From JBOHNM01 sp050730675 (GTDB lineage Bacteria; Planctomycetota; Phycisphaerae; Phycisphaerales; UBA1924), in NCBI GenBank assembly GCA_050730675.1, contig JBOHNM010000021.1:1-35667 (forward strand): DNA of 35,667 bases. The letters are read 5' to 3'. Numbering within the stretch: position 1 is the first letter of the stretch; the number at the start of each line of letters is the position of its first letter. Under the pieces are notes generated by a model, which did not search any database, had not been told where the DNA came from, and saw nothing but the letters and a program-made list of their open reading frames with translations. Position numbers and translations under genes: made by a program. Shown here piece after piece: positions 7,735 through 15,848 of this stretch.

Positions 7735-8510
7735 CTCGCGGCTCCGGTGTGCGGTTGAACTGGTCCTACAGGCTGGAGCAGGGCCAGGCTGCACCATCCG
7801 TTGCCGATTCGATCGGGGACGCGGAAACCGTCGATGATCGGAGCGCGGAGCTCTGTGCCGTGGTCGACCAACCGGTGGACAAGTGTGGGAATATCGGCTT
7901 CGGCGACGGCGCGGTCGACCGTGAGCAGCACGAGGAGCGCTGCGCCGTGCGTGATTGCCGGGTCGTCGCGGAGTTTGCGGAGGTCGGAGCTGATGCCGCG
8001 GATGAGCTGGGAGGTGTAGGTGCGGTTGGGGCCGGGAACGCCCGCGGCGTAGGCGAACTGGGCGACGAGCTTGACCTCGAGCCAGAAACACTCGGCGGGG
8101 TCGATGGCGGAGTCGTTCTGCGCGGCAGGAGCCGTGCGCGCGGCATCGGTAAGTTGCTCGAAGAGCGTGCCGCGGAGGGCCGCGCGGTCGCGCTCGGCGC
8201 TGCGCTGGTGTTCGAGCGGGTCGGCGAGTGCTTGACCCAGGCGTGGCGTGAGGACGAGGTCGCAGCGCTGGCGTTCAGAGTCTTCCGGCAGGTCCTTGCG
8301 TCGACCTTTCTTGCGGCGCCACTCGGCGGGGTAAAGCTGCTCACGCAGGACGCCGAAGCCGGCAGCGGTGAGGCACGCCGCGAGGATCGGGTGCAGGTCC
8401 ACCTCGTCGAGCGCTTCGAGGCCGTAGACGGCCTGCTCGGCGATGCGGCGGACTTCCTCCTGCTGGAGCGCTTCGCGACAGAGGGACAGGATGTTGGCGG
8501 CGGACCACAC
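7731..8510 (-). CDS. Candidate PD-(D/E)XK nuclease-like protein, divergent from ParD/ParE pair
   Basis: The frame read from GTG at 8510 gives 259 residues. An N-terminal helical part (1-60) contains LHPILAACLTAAGFGVLREQ. Then comes RCDLVLTPR (Asp84), an Ala/Arg-rich stretch, and ECFWLEVKLVAQF (Glu145, Lys147), followed by SSDLRKLRDDP and ALLVLLT. An Asp on one strand followed by a hydrophobic-ExK strand is the pattern of the PD-(D/E)XK nuclease fold, and Gln151 could be the common later polar residue. This is a motif-based inference, not a family match. An ATG at 8564 would add 18 residues but would run through the shared palindrome. The gene is transcribed away from the toxin-antitoxin pair and is followed by two tiny overlapping ORFs. 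Confidence 0.55.
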   Translation of the reverse strand: MWSAANILSLCREALQQEEVRRIAEQAVYGLEALDEVDLHPILAACLTAAGFGVLREQLYPAEWRRKKGRRKDLPEDSERQRCDLVLTPRLGQALADPLEHQRSAERDRAALRGTLFEQLTDAARTAPAAQNDSAIDPAECFWLEVKLVAQFAYAAGVPGPNRTYTSQLIRGISSDLRKLRDDPAITHGAALLVLLTVDRAVAEADIPTLVHRLVDHGTELRAPIIDGFRVPDRIGNGWCSLALLQPVGPVQPHTGAAR

Positions 8511-8529
8511 GCGGGAAGGTAGGGAGCTA

Positions 8530-8544
8530 TGGCACAATGTGCCA
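8530..8544. promoter_or_regulatory. Perfect palindrome TGGCACA-A-TGTGCCA, candidate operator
   Basis: Seven-base arms around one central base, centred at 8537, lie in the -35 zone of the antitoxin promoter and between two divergent genes. Antitoxins of the ParD type bind such palindromes to repress their own operon, so this is the best candidate operator. It would also sit in the leader of the nuclease-like gene. Confidence 0.6.
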
Positions 8545-8549
8545 CAGGC

Positions 8550-8557
8550 AGTATACT
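8550..8557. promoter_or_regulatory. Symmetric -10 box AGTATACT serving both directions
   Basis: The 8-base palindrome AGTATACT contains TATACT on both strands. On + it ends five bases before the ATG at 8563, predicting a leaderless antitoxin mRNA. On - it would start a transcript with a leader of about 35 bases before the GTG at 8510. One box could therefore couple the two operons. Confidence 0.5.
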
Positions 8558-8562
8558 TGAGC

Positions 8563-8847
8563 ATGGCGAAGCGCAAGACCATGAATGTTTCACTGCCGCC
8601 GGCTCTTGGCGACTTTGTCGCGGAGAAGGTGGCGTCGGGGCGGTTTGGATCGGCGAGCGAGGTGGTGCGGGCGGCCCTGCGGCTTCTCGAACAGCGGCAG
8701 CGGCAAGAGGCGCTGGCATTGAAGGATCTGCGGAAAAAGATTCGCGAGGGGATGCGCCAGGCCGAACGCGGCCAACTGATGGATGGCGATGAGTTCTTCG
8801 AGCAGCTTCGTCGTCGCCGTCCGGGGACGCGGAGGAAGGCCGGATGA
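8563..8847 (+). CDS. ParD-type antitoxin
   Basis: The 94-residue protein starts MAKRKTMNVSLPPAL and continues with FVAEKVASGRFGSASEVVRAAL, the ribbon-helix-helix pattern of ParD/CopG antitoxins: a beta strand with alternating polar residues (about 6-12), then two helices. The charged C-terminal half (about 48-94) would wrap the toxin. It is expected to bind DNA as a dimer and to neutralise the ParE-like partner whose start overlaps its stop (ATGA). The ATG at 8563 is preferred because of the TATACT box five bases upstream. The second Met at 8581 is possible, as there is no ribosome site before either. Autorepression through the palindrome at 8530-8544 is likely by analogy with the family. Confidence 0.85.
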   Translation: MAKRKTMNVSLPPALGDFVAEKVASGRFGSASEVVRAALRLLEQRQRQEALALKDLRKKIREGMRQAERGQLMDGDEFFEQLRRRRPGTRRKAG

Positions 8848-9143
8848 GCGGATTTGTCCTGACGGACCGGGCCCGCGAAGAGTTGACCGCGATCTACCGC
8901 TACATCGCCGAGTCCAGCCCGCAGAACGCCGACGCGGTGTCGTACCGGTTTCAGACGGAGATGCACAAACTCGCCCGGAACCCCGGCCTTGGCCACCTCC
9001 GGCCCGAGGTGATCCGCGATCCCGTCCGGTTATACAACGTGAGCGGATACCAGATCGTCTACGACCCGCGGACTCGGCCGATCCGCATCCTCATGATTGT
9101 GCATGGCGCACGGGACTTGCCCGGTCTGTTCGAGGACGAATAG
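8844..9143 (+). CDS. RelE/ParE-superfamily toxin
   Basis: The 99-residue protein has the ParE layout: a start of FVLTDRAREELTAIYRYIAE (helical hairpin), the central HKLARNPGLGHLRPEV, then VRLYNVSGYQIVYDPRTRPIRILMIVHGARDLP, with the strand-rich C-terminal half and the IxxIxHGxRDLP ending typical of the family. ParE toxins poison DNA gyrase, while RelE-like members cut mRNA. The His-Gly-Ala-Arg ending favours the ParE side, but the activity cannot be told from sequence. Its ATG overlaps the antitoxin stop by four bases, so the two are co-translated. It ends 3 bases before the convergent livF. Confidence 0.88.
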   Translation: MSGFVLTDRAREELTAIYRYIAESSPQNADAVSYRFQTEMHKLARNPGLGHLRPEVIRDPVRLYNVSGYQIVYDPRTRPIRILMIVHGARDLPGLFEDE

Positions 9144-9146
9144 CCG

Positions 9147-9865
<719 letters not shown>

Positions 9866-9869
<4 letters not shown>

Positions 9870-10663
9870 GCGTGGCCCCCCCCCTCCGCGGCCGCCACGG
9901 GCTCGCCGAGGTACGCCTCCTGAACTTTGGGGTTGCCCTGGATCTCCCTGGGCGTGCCGAAGGCGATCGGGCAGCCGTGGTCGAGGACAGTGATCCGCTC
10001 GCAGATGTCCATGACCAGGCCCATGTCGTGCTCGATGAGGAGCACGGCGAGCTTGAAGCGCTCGCGGACCTGTTGGATCGTCTGGGCGAGGCTCTTTTTC
10101 TCGCTCGGGTTCATCCCGGCCGCGGGTTCGTCGAGGAGGAGAACTTTGGGCTCGGTCGCGAGCGCTCGGCAGATCTCCAGCCGGCGCTGGTCGCCGTAGG
10201 GAAGGCTCTTGGCCTGCTCACCGGCGAGGCGTTCGAGGCCGAAGATCGAGAGCAACTCCATCGCGCGGCGGCGCATCGCGGCTTCCTGGGCGCAGAAAGC
10301 CGGGAGGCGGAGGACCGTCGCAACGATACTGTGCTTGCCGCGGACGTGGCTGCCGAGCGTCACGTTCTCGAGCACGGTGAGTTCGCCGAAGAGGCGGATG
10401 TTCTGGAATGTCCGCGAGAGGCCGGCCTTGGCGATCTGGTGCGGGCGCAGGCCGTTGAGGCGGAGGCCGTCGAGCGTGATCGTCCCCGCGCCGCACTGGT
10501 AGACGCCGGTGAGCAGGTTGAACGCGGTGGTCTTGCCCGCGCCGTTGGGGCCGATGAGACCGTAGAGCGAACCGGGCGGGATCTGCAGTGTCAGCCCCTC
10601 GCAGGCTTTGAGGCCGCCGAAGCTGATGCCGATGCCCTCGGCATTCAAGAGGGAGGTGCTCAT
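9866..10663 (-). CDS. livG: ABC importer ATP-binding subunit, LivG type
   Basis: The second ATPase of the importer, 265 residues. Walker A is GPNGAGKT (38-45); the region RTFQNIRLFGELTVLENV is diagnostic for LivG, as is the degenerate signature LPYGDQRRLEICRAL and the AGMNPSE segment after Walker B (VLLLDEPAAG). The C-terminal VQEAYLGEP also fits LivG. The start ATG overlaps the livM stop (ATGA), and the C-terminus overlaps livF, so H-M-G-F are tightly coupled. A longer upstream reading in this frame is only the shadow of livM. Confidence 0.95.
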
Positions 10664-11997
10664 CGCTTGCCTCCGACCTGGCCGGCGCCGCTGCCGGCGG
10701 CGAAGCGCGCCGGGCCGAGCTTGTCGCCGCCTCCGGTGTCGGGCTTGGTGCGGAAAAAATCCCAGATCTCGCGGATGCCGAGCAGGCCGTTTGGGCGTAG
10801 GAGCATCGCGAAGATGAGCAGCAGGGCGTAGAGGACCATCCGGTAGTTGGCGAGGTCGATGCCCGCCTTGTCCTTGAGCACGGCGGCGAGGGCTGCGAAG
10901 GCGAGGAGCACCAGCGGGAGCGCCGCGAGCACGGCGACGATCGACCATCCCGGGTTGCGCTTGGAACGCAGCCACGCGGAGACGCCGCCGATCACGACGG
11001 CCAGCGGCGGCCACAGCCACCAACTGTCCAACACCGGCGCTGGGCCCCGCAGCACTTCGGAGAGCAGCGTGAGGACGATCGCGGCGAGGGCCGCGCCACT
11101 GATCGAGCCGAGCCCGCCGAGCACGACGAAGATGATGATGTCGAAGGAGCGCTGGAATCCGGCGTCGGTGGGGGAGGGGTTGACACCGGTGTGCGCGAAC
11201 AGAGCGCCGGCAACCCCGCCGAAGAACGCGGCAAGGACGAAGGCCCGGACCTTGTAGCGGGTGAGGTCAACGCCCATCGAGCGGGCGGCGATCTCGTCCT
11301 CGCGGATTGAGAGGAACGCCCGGCCCGAGCTGCTCTGCTTCACGCGGTAGGCGACGAGGCACGTGATGGCGACGAGCAGCCAGATCCAGAAGAGGTTGGC
11401 GTAGGGCGGCGTGCCGAAGAACCCCGTCGGGCCGTTCAAGCTCACGAGCGTGGCGAGTCCGCGCTCGCGGATCGCGTCAACGGAATCGACCTGGCTCTTG
11501 GTGAGTTCGAGCAGAACGCGGATGATCTCGCCGAAGCCGAGGGTGACGATCGCAAGGTAGTCGCCGCGGAGGCGGAGGGATGGGAGGCCGACGATGTAAC
11601 CGAATGCTGCGGCGACCATTGCTCCCAGCAGTGTGCCGACAAGCATCAGCCCGGTGCCACCGACCCAGAATGCGGGATCGCCGACCGAGCCGTGGATGAG
11701 CAACGATCCGTAGTAGGTCGTGGCCGCCGCGACATACCCGCCGATCGCCATGAAGCCGGCGTGCCCCATGCTGAACTGGCCGGTGAAGCCGTTGACGATG
11801 TTGAGCGAAACGGCGGCGATGACGAAGACGCCGACCTTGCGGAAGATGTTGACCCAGTATTCGTCGACGATGAGGGGGGCGACGGCCCAGAACGCCGCGG
11901 CGACGAGGAGGCAGATGATCCACGGTGCGATCATGAGCAGCGGGCGGAATGCCTCGCTTCGCGGTGTCGCCGTGATCTGCTCGCCGAGGCTCTTCAC
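10660..11997 (-). CDS. livM: ABC importer permease, LivM type, with extra membrane insert
   Basis: An integral membrane permease of 445 residues, longer than most LivM (E. coli 425, many 300-350). The diagnostic GFTGQFSMGHAGF is at about 70-82, and the cytoplasmic coupling region SSSGRAFLSIREDEIAARSMG is at about 223-242. The C-terminal YRMVLYALLLIFAMLLRPNGLLG block is at about 385-407. Between residues about 318 and 384 there is an insertion with two extra hydrophobic segments, absent from the usual join of LLSEVLR to YRM. It starts with GTG directly after the livH TGA (TGAGTG). Confidence 0.92.
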   Translation of the reverse strand: MKSLGEQITATPRSEAFRPLLMIAPWIICLLVAAAFWAVAPLIVDEYWVNIFRKVGVFVIAAVSLNIVNGFTGQFSMGHAGFMAIGGYVAAATTYYGSLLIHGSVGDPAFWVGGTGLMLVGTLLGAMVAAAFGYIVGLPSLRLRGDYLAIVTLGFGEIIRVLLELTKSQVDSVDAIRERGLATLVSLNGPTGFFGTPPYANLFWIWLLVAITCLVAYRVKQSSSGRAFLSIREDEIAARSMGVDLTRYKVRAFVLAAFFGGVAGALFAHTGVNPSPTDAGFQRSFDIIIFVVLGGLGSISGAALAAIVLTLLSEVLRGPAPVLDSWWLWPPLAVVIGGVSAWLRSKRNPGWSIVAVLAALPLVLLAFAALAAVLKDKAGIDLANYRMVLYALLLIFAMLLRPNGLLGIREIWDFFRTKPDTGGGDKLGPARFAAGSGAGQVGGKR

Positions 11998-13221
11998 TCA
12001 GACTTTCTCCCGCACGGCGGTGCCGAGCAGCCCGTTGGGGCGCACCAGCAGCACGAGGATGAGCAGGCCGAAGACGTAGACGTCACGCAACTCGGTGCTG
12101 ACGTAGCGGGCGCCGAAGAACTCGATGGCGGCGATCAGGAAGCCGCCGAGGACGGCGCCGCGGATGTTGCCGATGCCGCCGACGACGGCGGCGACGAAGG
12201 CCTTGAGCCCCAGCAGCACCCACACGCCGTGGGCGGTCTGGTTGAGGCCGGGGTACTTCATGGGGTAGAGGAACGCCGCGCACGCGGCCAGCGAGGTGCC
12301 GACGATGAACGTGAAGCTGATGACGAAGTTGGTGTTGACACCCATCAGCGACGCGGTCTCGATGTTGTACGAGAGGGCCCGCATGCCGGTGCCGAGCTTG
12401 GTCTTGAAGACCAGCAGTTGCAGCGCGGCCATGAGCGCGAGCGAGCTGCCGACGATGAGCACGTCGAGCAGCCGGATCGGGACGATGGGCGCAAGGACGA
12501 GTTTGAACGAGGTCCCTTCGACATCCTGCGCGCTGCGGCGTGGCTGGGTGGCGAGTTCGGCGCCTGCCTCATACGTGCCCGCATCCATGGCGACGTTGAG
12601 CTGCTCGATATCGGGCTCGCCGTTGACGGTCTTGGTCAGTTCCAGGCGGTAGTTGCGGTCGGGATGCAGCGTGATGGCTTTATCGAGCTTGACGACGCCG
12701 CGTTTGGAGCCTCCGGAAGCGACGCCCGTGGCCTCGGTCGTTTCGTTGAGCACCATGTCGGGCAGGAGCACCGGCATGCTCTTGGGCGTGGGGCCGAAGG
12801 GAACGGTGGCCAAGGGCTGGCCGTCCTTGCTCGCGACGGTGATTCCGGGGAGCTGGCCGACATTCTGGAGGAGGAGCGAGACGCCGATGGCGGTGATGAG
12901 CACGTTCAGGCGCGGGGCCTTGCGCAGCGGGCGATAGGCGAACCGCTCGATGAGGTAGCCGGTGGTGGCGCAGACGCCGATCGCCGAGAAAAGCACGACG
13001 ACCCCGACCCACCATGGCGCGTGCTCGGCGTCAATGCCCATCCGCGTCAGGATCACCGTCGCGGTCGTGAAGCTCGTCCACGCACCGAGGACGAAGATGT
13101 CCGAATGGGCGAAGTTGATGAACTTCAGGACGCCGTAGACGAGCGTGTAGCCGAGCGCGACCAGCGCATACAGGCTCCCCACGGCGATCGTCGCGATGAG
13201 GGTTTGGAAGAAGTCCGCCAT
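11998..13221 (-). CDS. livH: ABC importer permease, LivH type, with about 115-residue insertion
   Basis: The second permease, 407 residues against about 300 for the family. The N-terminal part is canonical (GSLYALVALGYTLVYGVLKFINFAHSD, about 15-41), as is the C-terminal part with MASLMG-like ASLMGVNTNFVISFTFI, LLGLKAFVAAVVGGIGNIRGAVLGG and LLVRPNGLLG. Residues about 128-245 are an extra hydrophilic domain placed after LLLQNVGQLPG, in the loop expected outside the membrane. The ATG at 13221 gives the standard N-terminus MADFFQTLIATIAVG; a -10 box TAAACT lies about 47 bases upstream. The insert resembles a small beta-rich domain, but I recognise no family. Confidence 0.92.
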   Translation of the reverse strand: MADFFQTLIATIAVGSLYALVALGYTLVYGVLKFINFAHSDIFVLGAWTSFTTATVILTRMGIDAEHAPWWVGVVVLFSAIGVCATTGYLIERFAYRPLRKAPRLNVLITAIGVSLLLQNVGQLPGITVASKDGQPLATVPFGPTPKSMPVLLPDMVLNETTEATGVASGGSKRGVVKLDKAITLHPDRNYRLELTKTVNGEPDIEQLNVAMDAGTYEAGAELATQPRRSAQDVEGTSFKLVLAPIVPIRLLDVLIVGSSLALMAALQLLVFKTKLGTGMRALSYNIETASLMGVNTNFVISFTFIVGTSLAACAAFLYPMKYPGLNQTAHGVWVLLGLKAFVAAVVGGIGNIRGAVLGGFLIAAIEFFGARYVSTELRDVYVFGLLILVLLVRPNGLLGTAVREKV

Positions 13222-13267
13222 GCCTGGACGCGCCCCGGAATCGAATCGGCCCCTGAAAAGGCCGCGG

Positions 13268-13273
13268 AGTTTA
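13268..13273 (-). promoter_or_regulatory. -10 box TAAACT upstream of livH
   Basis: TAAACT on the minus strand, in the gap between the livK terminator and livH. It would give livHMGF a promoter of their own with a leader of about 40 bases. Confidence 0.35.
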
Positions 13274-13324
13274 GCAGAGGCTCCGCGCGGGTGCAGAAAC
13301 CTGCGACCGGCGGCTTTGCACGAA

Positions 13325-13354
13325 TGAAAAGGGCCCGGCGTGTGCCGGGCCCTT
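13325..13354 (-). terminator. Hairpin terminator between livK and livH
   Basis: An 11-base perfect stem (AAGGGCCCGGC with GCCGGGCCCTT) around a four-base loop is followed on the minus strand by TTTT. It lies 28 bases after the livK stop. The T tract is short, so it may terminate only part of the transcripts, giving more binding protein than permease. Confidence 0.75.
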
Positions 13355-13381
13355 GGAACACTTGGAGAGGCGAGTTCTCGA

Positions 13382-14542
13382 TCACTCGGGTTTGACCGTC
13401 GAGACGTACTTTGGTGACGGCGGGTCGCCGGCCATCTCAACGACCACGGCGCTCTTCTTGGCGTCGCGATGCTCGTTGATGGTGATATCGCCCGTCACGC
13501 CCGGGAAGTTCTTGGTCGCCGCGATGGCGTCGCGCAGAGGCTTGCTGTCGGTGCTCTTGGCACGCTTCATGGAGTCGAAAAGCAGCCGGGCGGCGTCGTA
13601 GCCGAGAGCGGCAAGCCCGTCGGGCGTCGCGCCGCCGAACTCGGCCTTGTACGCCTTGATGAAGTCCTTCACGCGAGCGTCCGGCTGATCCGGGGCGTAG
13701 TGGTTGGTGTAGTAGCACCCTTCGATCGCGTCCTTGGCGATCTTGGCGAGCTGCTCGCTATCCCATCCGTCGCCGCCGAGCAGCGGCTGGGTGATGCCGA
13801 GCTTGCGGGCCTGCAGGGCGATGTTGCCGACATCGGTGTAGTAGCCGGGGATGTAGATCACATCGGCCTTGGCGGTGCGGATGGCCGTGAGCTGTGCCGT
13901 GAAGTCCTGCGCGCCGCCGGTGTACGTCTGCTTGATGGCGATCTCGCCGCCGAACTTGACGAAGTTCTTCTCGAACTCCTCGCCGAGGCCGACGGCGTAC
14001 GCCTGGGCCTGGTCGATGAGCACCGCGGCCTTCTTGGCCTTGAGGTTCTCGCGGGCGAACTTCGCCCCGGCGAGACCCTGGAAGGGATCGATGAAGCAGA
14101 CGCGGAAGACATAGTCGCCGATCGCCGTCACGCGCGGGTTGGTGCTCGAGGGCGTGATCATCGGCACCTTGGCCTCCTGGCAGACCGGGCCGCCGGCGAG
14201 CGAGAGCTTGCTCGCCACCTCGCCGAGCACGGCCGACACCTTGTCGCTCTTGACCAGACGATCGACCGCGGCCTTGGCCTCGCTGGCCTCGCCGCGGGTG
14301 TCGTATTCCTTCAGCGTCACCTGGCGGCCGTCGATTCCGCCTTTGGCGTTGATCTCCTTGATTGCCAGCTTGATGCCGTTGGAGGTGCTCTGGCCGAAGG
14401 TCGCCTCGGATCCGGTGAGCGATCCGTAGTGTCCGATCACGATCGGCTCGGGCGCGGCGGGGGACATTCCCACCATCATCGCTCCGGCCATCGCCAGAGC
14501 GCCCACCACTGCCGCCGCACGACCGAGTGACTTCAAGATCAT
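13382..14542 (-). CDS. livK: Periplasmic substrate-binding protein of the liv importer
   Basis: The 386-residue protein has a signal peptide (1 to about 30, ending near SPAA) and then the type I periplasmic binding fold: IVIGHYGSLTGSEATFGQSTSNGIKLAIKEINAKGGIDGR is the canonical first lobe, with ITPSSTNPRVT and VFRVCFIDPFQG later. It captures the ligand and delivers it to LivHM. The Ser-Ser-Thr loop at ITPSSTNP and the Tyr/Asp-rich hinge are those of LivK/AmiC-like proteins; the exact substrate cannot be read off. The ATG at 14542 has AGGAG upstream and a TAGACT box about 47 bases before it. It is the first gene of the operon, separated from livH by a hairpin terminator. Confidence 0.93.
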   Translation of the reverse strand: MILKSLGRAAAVVGALAMAGAMMVGMSPAAPEPIVIGHYGSLTGSEATFGQSTSNGIKLAIKEINAKGGIDGRQVTLKEYDTRGEASEAKAAVDRLVKSDKVSAVLGEVASKLSLAGGPVCQEAKVPMITPSSTNPRVTAIGDYVFRVCFIDPFQGLAGAKFARENLKAKKAAVLIDQAQAYAVGLGEEFEKNFVKFGGEIAIKQTYTGGAQDFTAQLTAIRTAKADVIYIPGYYTDVGNIALQARKLGITQPLLGGDGWDSEQLAKIAKDAIEGCYYTNHYAPDQPDARVKDFIKAYKAEFGGATPDGLAALGYDAARLLFDSMKRAKSTDSKPLRDAIAATKNFPGVTGDITINEHRDAKKSAVVVEMAGDPPSPKYVSTVKPE

Positions 14543-14588
14543 CGAAAGCTCCTGTTGGGCCGGGCGCGCAAGGCCATCGGCTGCGATC

Positions 14589-14594
14589 AGTCTA
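14589..14594 (-). promoter_or_regulatory. -10 box TAGACT upstream of livK
   Basis: TAGACT on the minus strand lies 46 bases before the livK ATG. Here the mRNA has a normal leader with an AGGAG ribosome site, unlike the leaderless starts elsewhere in the window. Confidence 0.45.
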
Positions 14595-14658
14595 CCCGAC
14601 TGGCTTCGCCCGCGCCCAGCCCCTGGATGCCTGAATGGATGCCTGAAAAAGCCCGCTC

Positions 14659-15210
14659 TCAGCCGACCAACCGGCCCTGCACCAAGGCCGCGATCTCCTT
14701 GATGGACCCGTGAGCCGACGTGTGGACCCCCGCCCGAGATTTCTTGAACGCCGACCAGAGGTACCACGGCGTCGTCGGCACCGAGAGGATGAGGTACCAC
14801 CAGCACGTCGTCCCCCACAGCCATTTGGCGCTGGGGAACCACGTCGAAAGCATCGATTCGGTGAACCAGACGCCAGGCCAGATTGTCAAGACCGACACGA
14901 TCACGAAGATCCACGGCATCTTCGGCAGCAGCTTGGCCTGAAAGGTGATGGTCGTGGTGTCGCCGGTTCGCTTCGTCGCCGCCGTCATCACGCCCTCGAA
15001 CGGTTGGCCAAACGCCTCAATGTCGAAGAGTCCCCGGCCTCCGGCGTGAAACCCCGGCAACTTTCCGCGGCGCGCAGCCGTATCCAACTTGTTCACGATC
15101 TCGTCCGGCGACAACGCGGTCTCGACCGCCGGCAGCGGTGTCGATAGCGGCACCATGGCCGCCTGCTCGGGCTTGTCCTCCTGCGTCGCCATGGCCTGCA
15201 CCTGGGTCAC
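14659..15210 (-). CDS. Two-pass membrane protein of unknown function
   Basis: The 183-residue frame starts with GTG at 15210 after a GGAGG site; ATG at 15192 is an alternative. The N-terminal 85 residues are soluble and contain SPDEIVNKLDTAARRGKLPGF and FDIEAFGQPFEG. A TTTITFQAKLLPKMPW segment leads into two hydrophobic segments at about 101-118 and 129-150, with many Trp residues, and a charged tail. The arrangement suggests a cytoplasmic domain anchored by a hairpin of two helices. No family is recognised. It is divergent from the gene at 15328. Confidence 0.65.
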   Translation of the reverse strand: MTQVQAMATQEDKPEQAAMVPLSTPLPAVETALSPDEIVNKLDTAARRGKLPGFHAGGRGLFDIEAFGQPFEGVMTAATKRTGDTTTITFQAKLLPKMPWIFVIVSVLTIWPGVWFTESMLSTWFPSAKWLWGTTCWWYLILSVPTTPWYLWSAFKKSRAGVHTSAHGSIKEIAALVQGRLVG

Positions 15211-15233
15211 TCGTCCTCCATCGGCTCGTCACC

Positions 15234-15239
15234 AATGTA
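15234..15239 (-). promoter_or_regulatory. -10 box TACATT upstream of the gene ending at 14659
   Basis: TACATT on the minus strand lies 23 bases before the GTG at 15210, leaving room for the GGAGG ribosome site. Confidence 0.3.
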
Positions 15240-15311
15240 TCGGCACCCCGAGGATCTTGTCGTTTGTCGTGCGACCCCTGTCGGTTCGTCGGCTGGCACG
15301 CCGCTCGCCAC

Positions 15312-15317
15312 TAGTCT
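15312..15317 (+). promoter_or_regulatory. -10 box TAGTCT upstream of the gene at 15328
   Basis: TAGTCT lies ten bases before the ATG at 15328, predicting a leader of only about four bases, with GGAG at 15321-15324. Confidence 0.35.
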
Positions 15318-15327
15318 GGCGGAGCCC

Positions 15328-15807
15328 ATGACCGCCTTGCAAACCCGCCCCACGTTGCGATTGGCCACCACCGAAGCCGCTTGTGCGGCAACAGTGTCGC
15401 CATCGGGCAACACCGGCGCATCTTCTCGGACTGCCCCACAGCGCCGCATCTCGGCATCCGACGCCCGCTGGGCTCTGGCAGTCCGCACCGCGGCGCTGAT
15501 GGAGGGCGGCCGCGTCGGGCTCCTCAGGCCCGAGAACCGCCGGCGCGTGATGGAGACTTCGAAGCTGCTCGGCCTGCGCGCCTTCGACGCCAACCTCATT
15601 ATCGCGATTGTGCAGGATGCCGCGCGCACCGGCGATGATCCGCTCGGCGGCGAGGTGCAGTCGCGGCTCCAGATGGTCGCCCCGGCCGGCGCCTTCAACC
15701 GCCAGCGCGACAACGTCTTTACGGCCTGCGCGGTCGCCACGACGATCGCGCTGATCCTCGGCTACGCGCTGTGCAAGTGGGTCGCCGCCGGCGGCACGCC
15801 GGTCTGA
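15328..15807 (+). CDS. Conserved single-pass membrane protein of unknown function
   Basis: The 159-residue protein has a low-complexity Ala/Thr/Ser-rich N-terminus (1-45), then a dense conserved-looking stretch at about 45-95 (ALMEGGRVGLLRPENRRRV and AFDANLIIAIVQDAAR), and a C-terminal hydrophobic segment at about 133-152 (ACAVATTIALILGYALC). It is thus a soluble domain anchored at the C-terminus. The frame is open from ATG 15235, but the extra N-terminus looks non-coding and TAGTCT sits before 15328, so the later ATG is chosen. I recall similar proteins in other planctomycetes but no function. It precedes bcp by 41 bases. Confidence 0.6.
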   Translation: MTALQTRPTLRLATTEAACAATVSPSGNTGASSRTAPQRRISASDARWALAVRTAALMEGGRVGLLRPENRRRVMETSKLLGLRAFDANLIIAIVQDAARTGDDPLGGEVQSRLQMVAPAGAFNRQRDNVFTACAVATTIALILGYALCKWVAAGGTPV

Positions 15808-15813
15808 AGCGCG

Positions 15814-15819
15814 TACGCT
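15814..15819 (+). promoter_or_regulatory. -10 box TACGCT upstream of bcp
   Basis: TACGCT lies 29 bases before the bcp ATG and leaves a leader with a GGAG ribosome site. Confidence 0.3.
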
Positions 15820-15848
15820 CCGCGCGACTGCCCCCCGGAGCGACCACC

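Noticed and set aside
11692..13395. 567-codon open frame on + opposite livH and livM
   Set aside because: Composition is Asp/Glu/Arg/His-rich and repetitive, with no motif; the minus strand encodes complete permeases.
14624..14647. Direct repeat TGGATGCCTGAA twice in tandem
   Set aside because: Only two copies in a short intergenic space, with no palindrome; likely a small duplication.
15207..15740. 177-codon minus frame that ends in a GTGA overlap with the gene starting at 15210
   Set aside because: The overlap looked like coupling, but the translation is Arg/Ser-rich and mirrors the + strand gene at 15328, which has a well-formed conserved core and membrane anchor.
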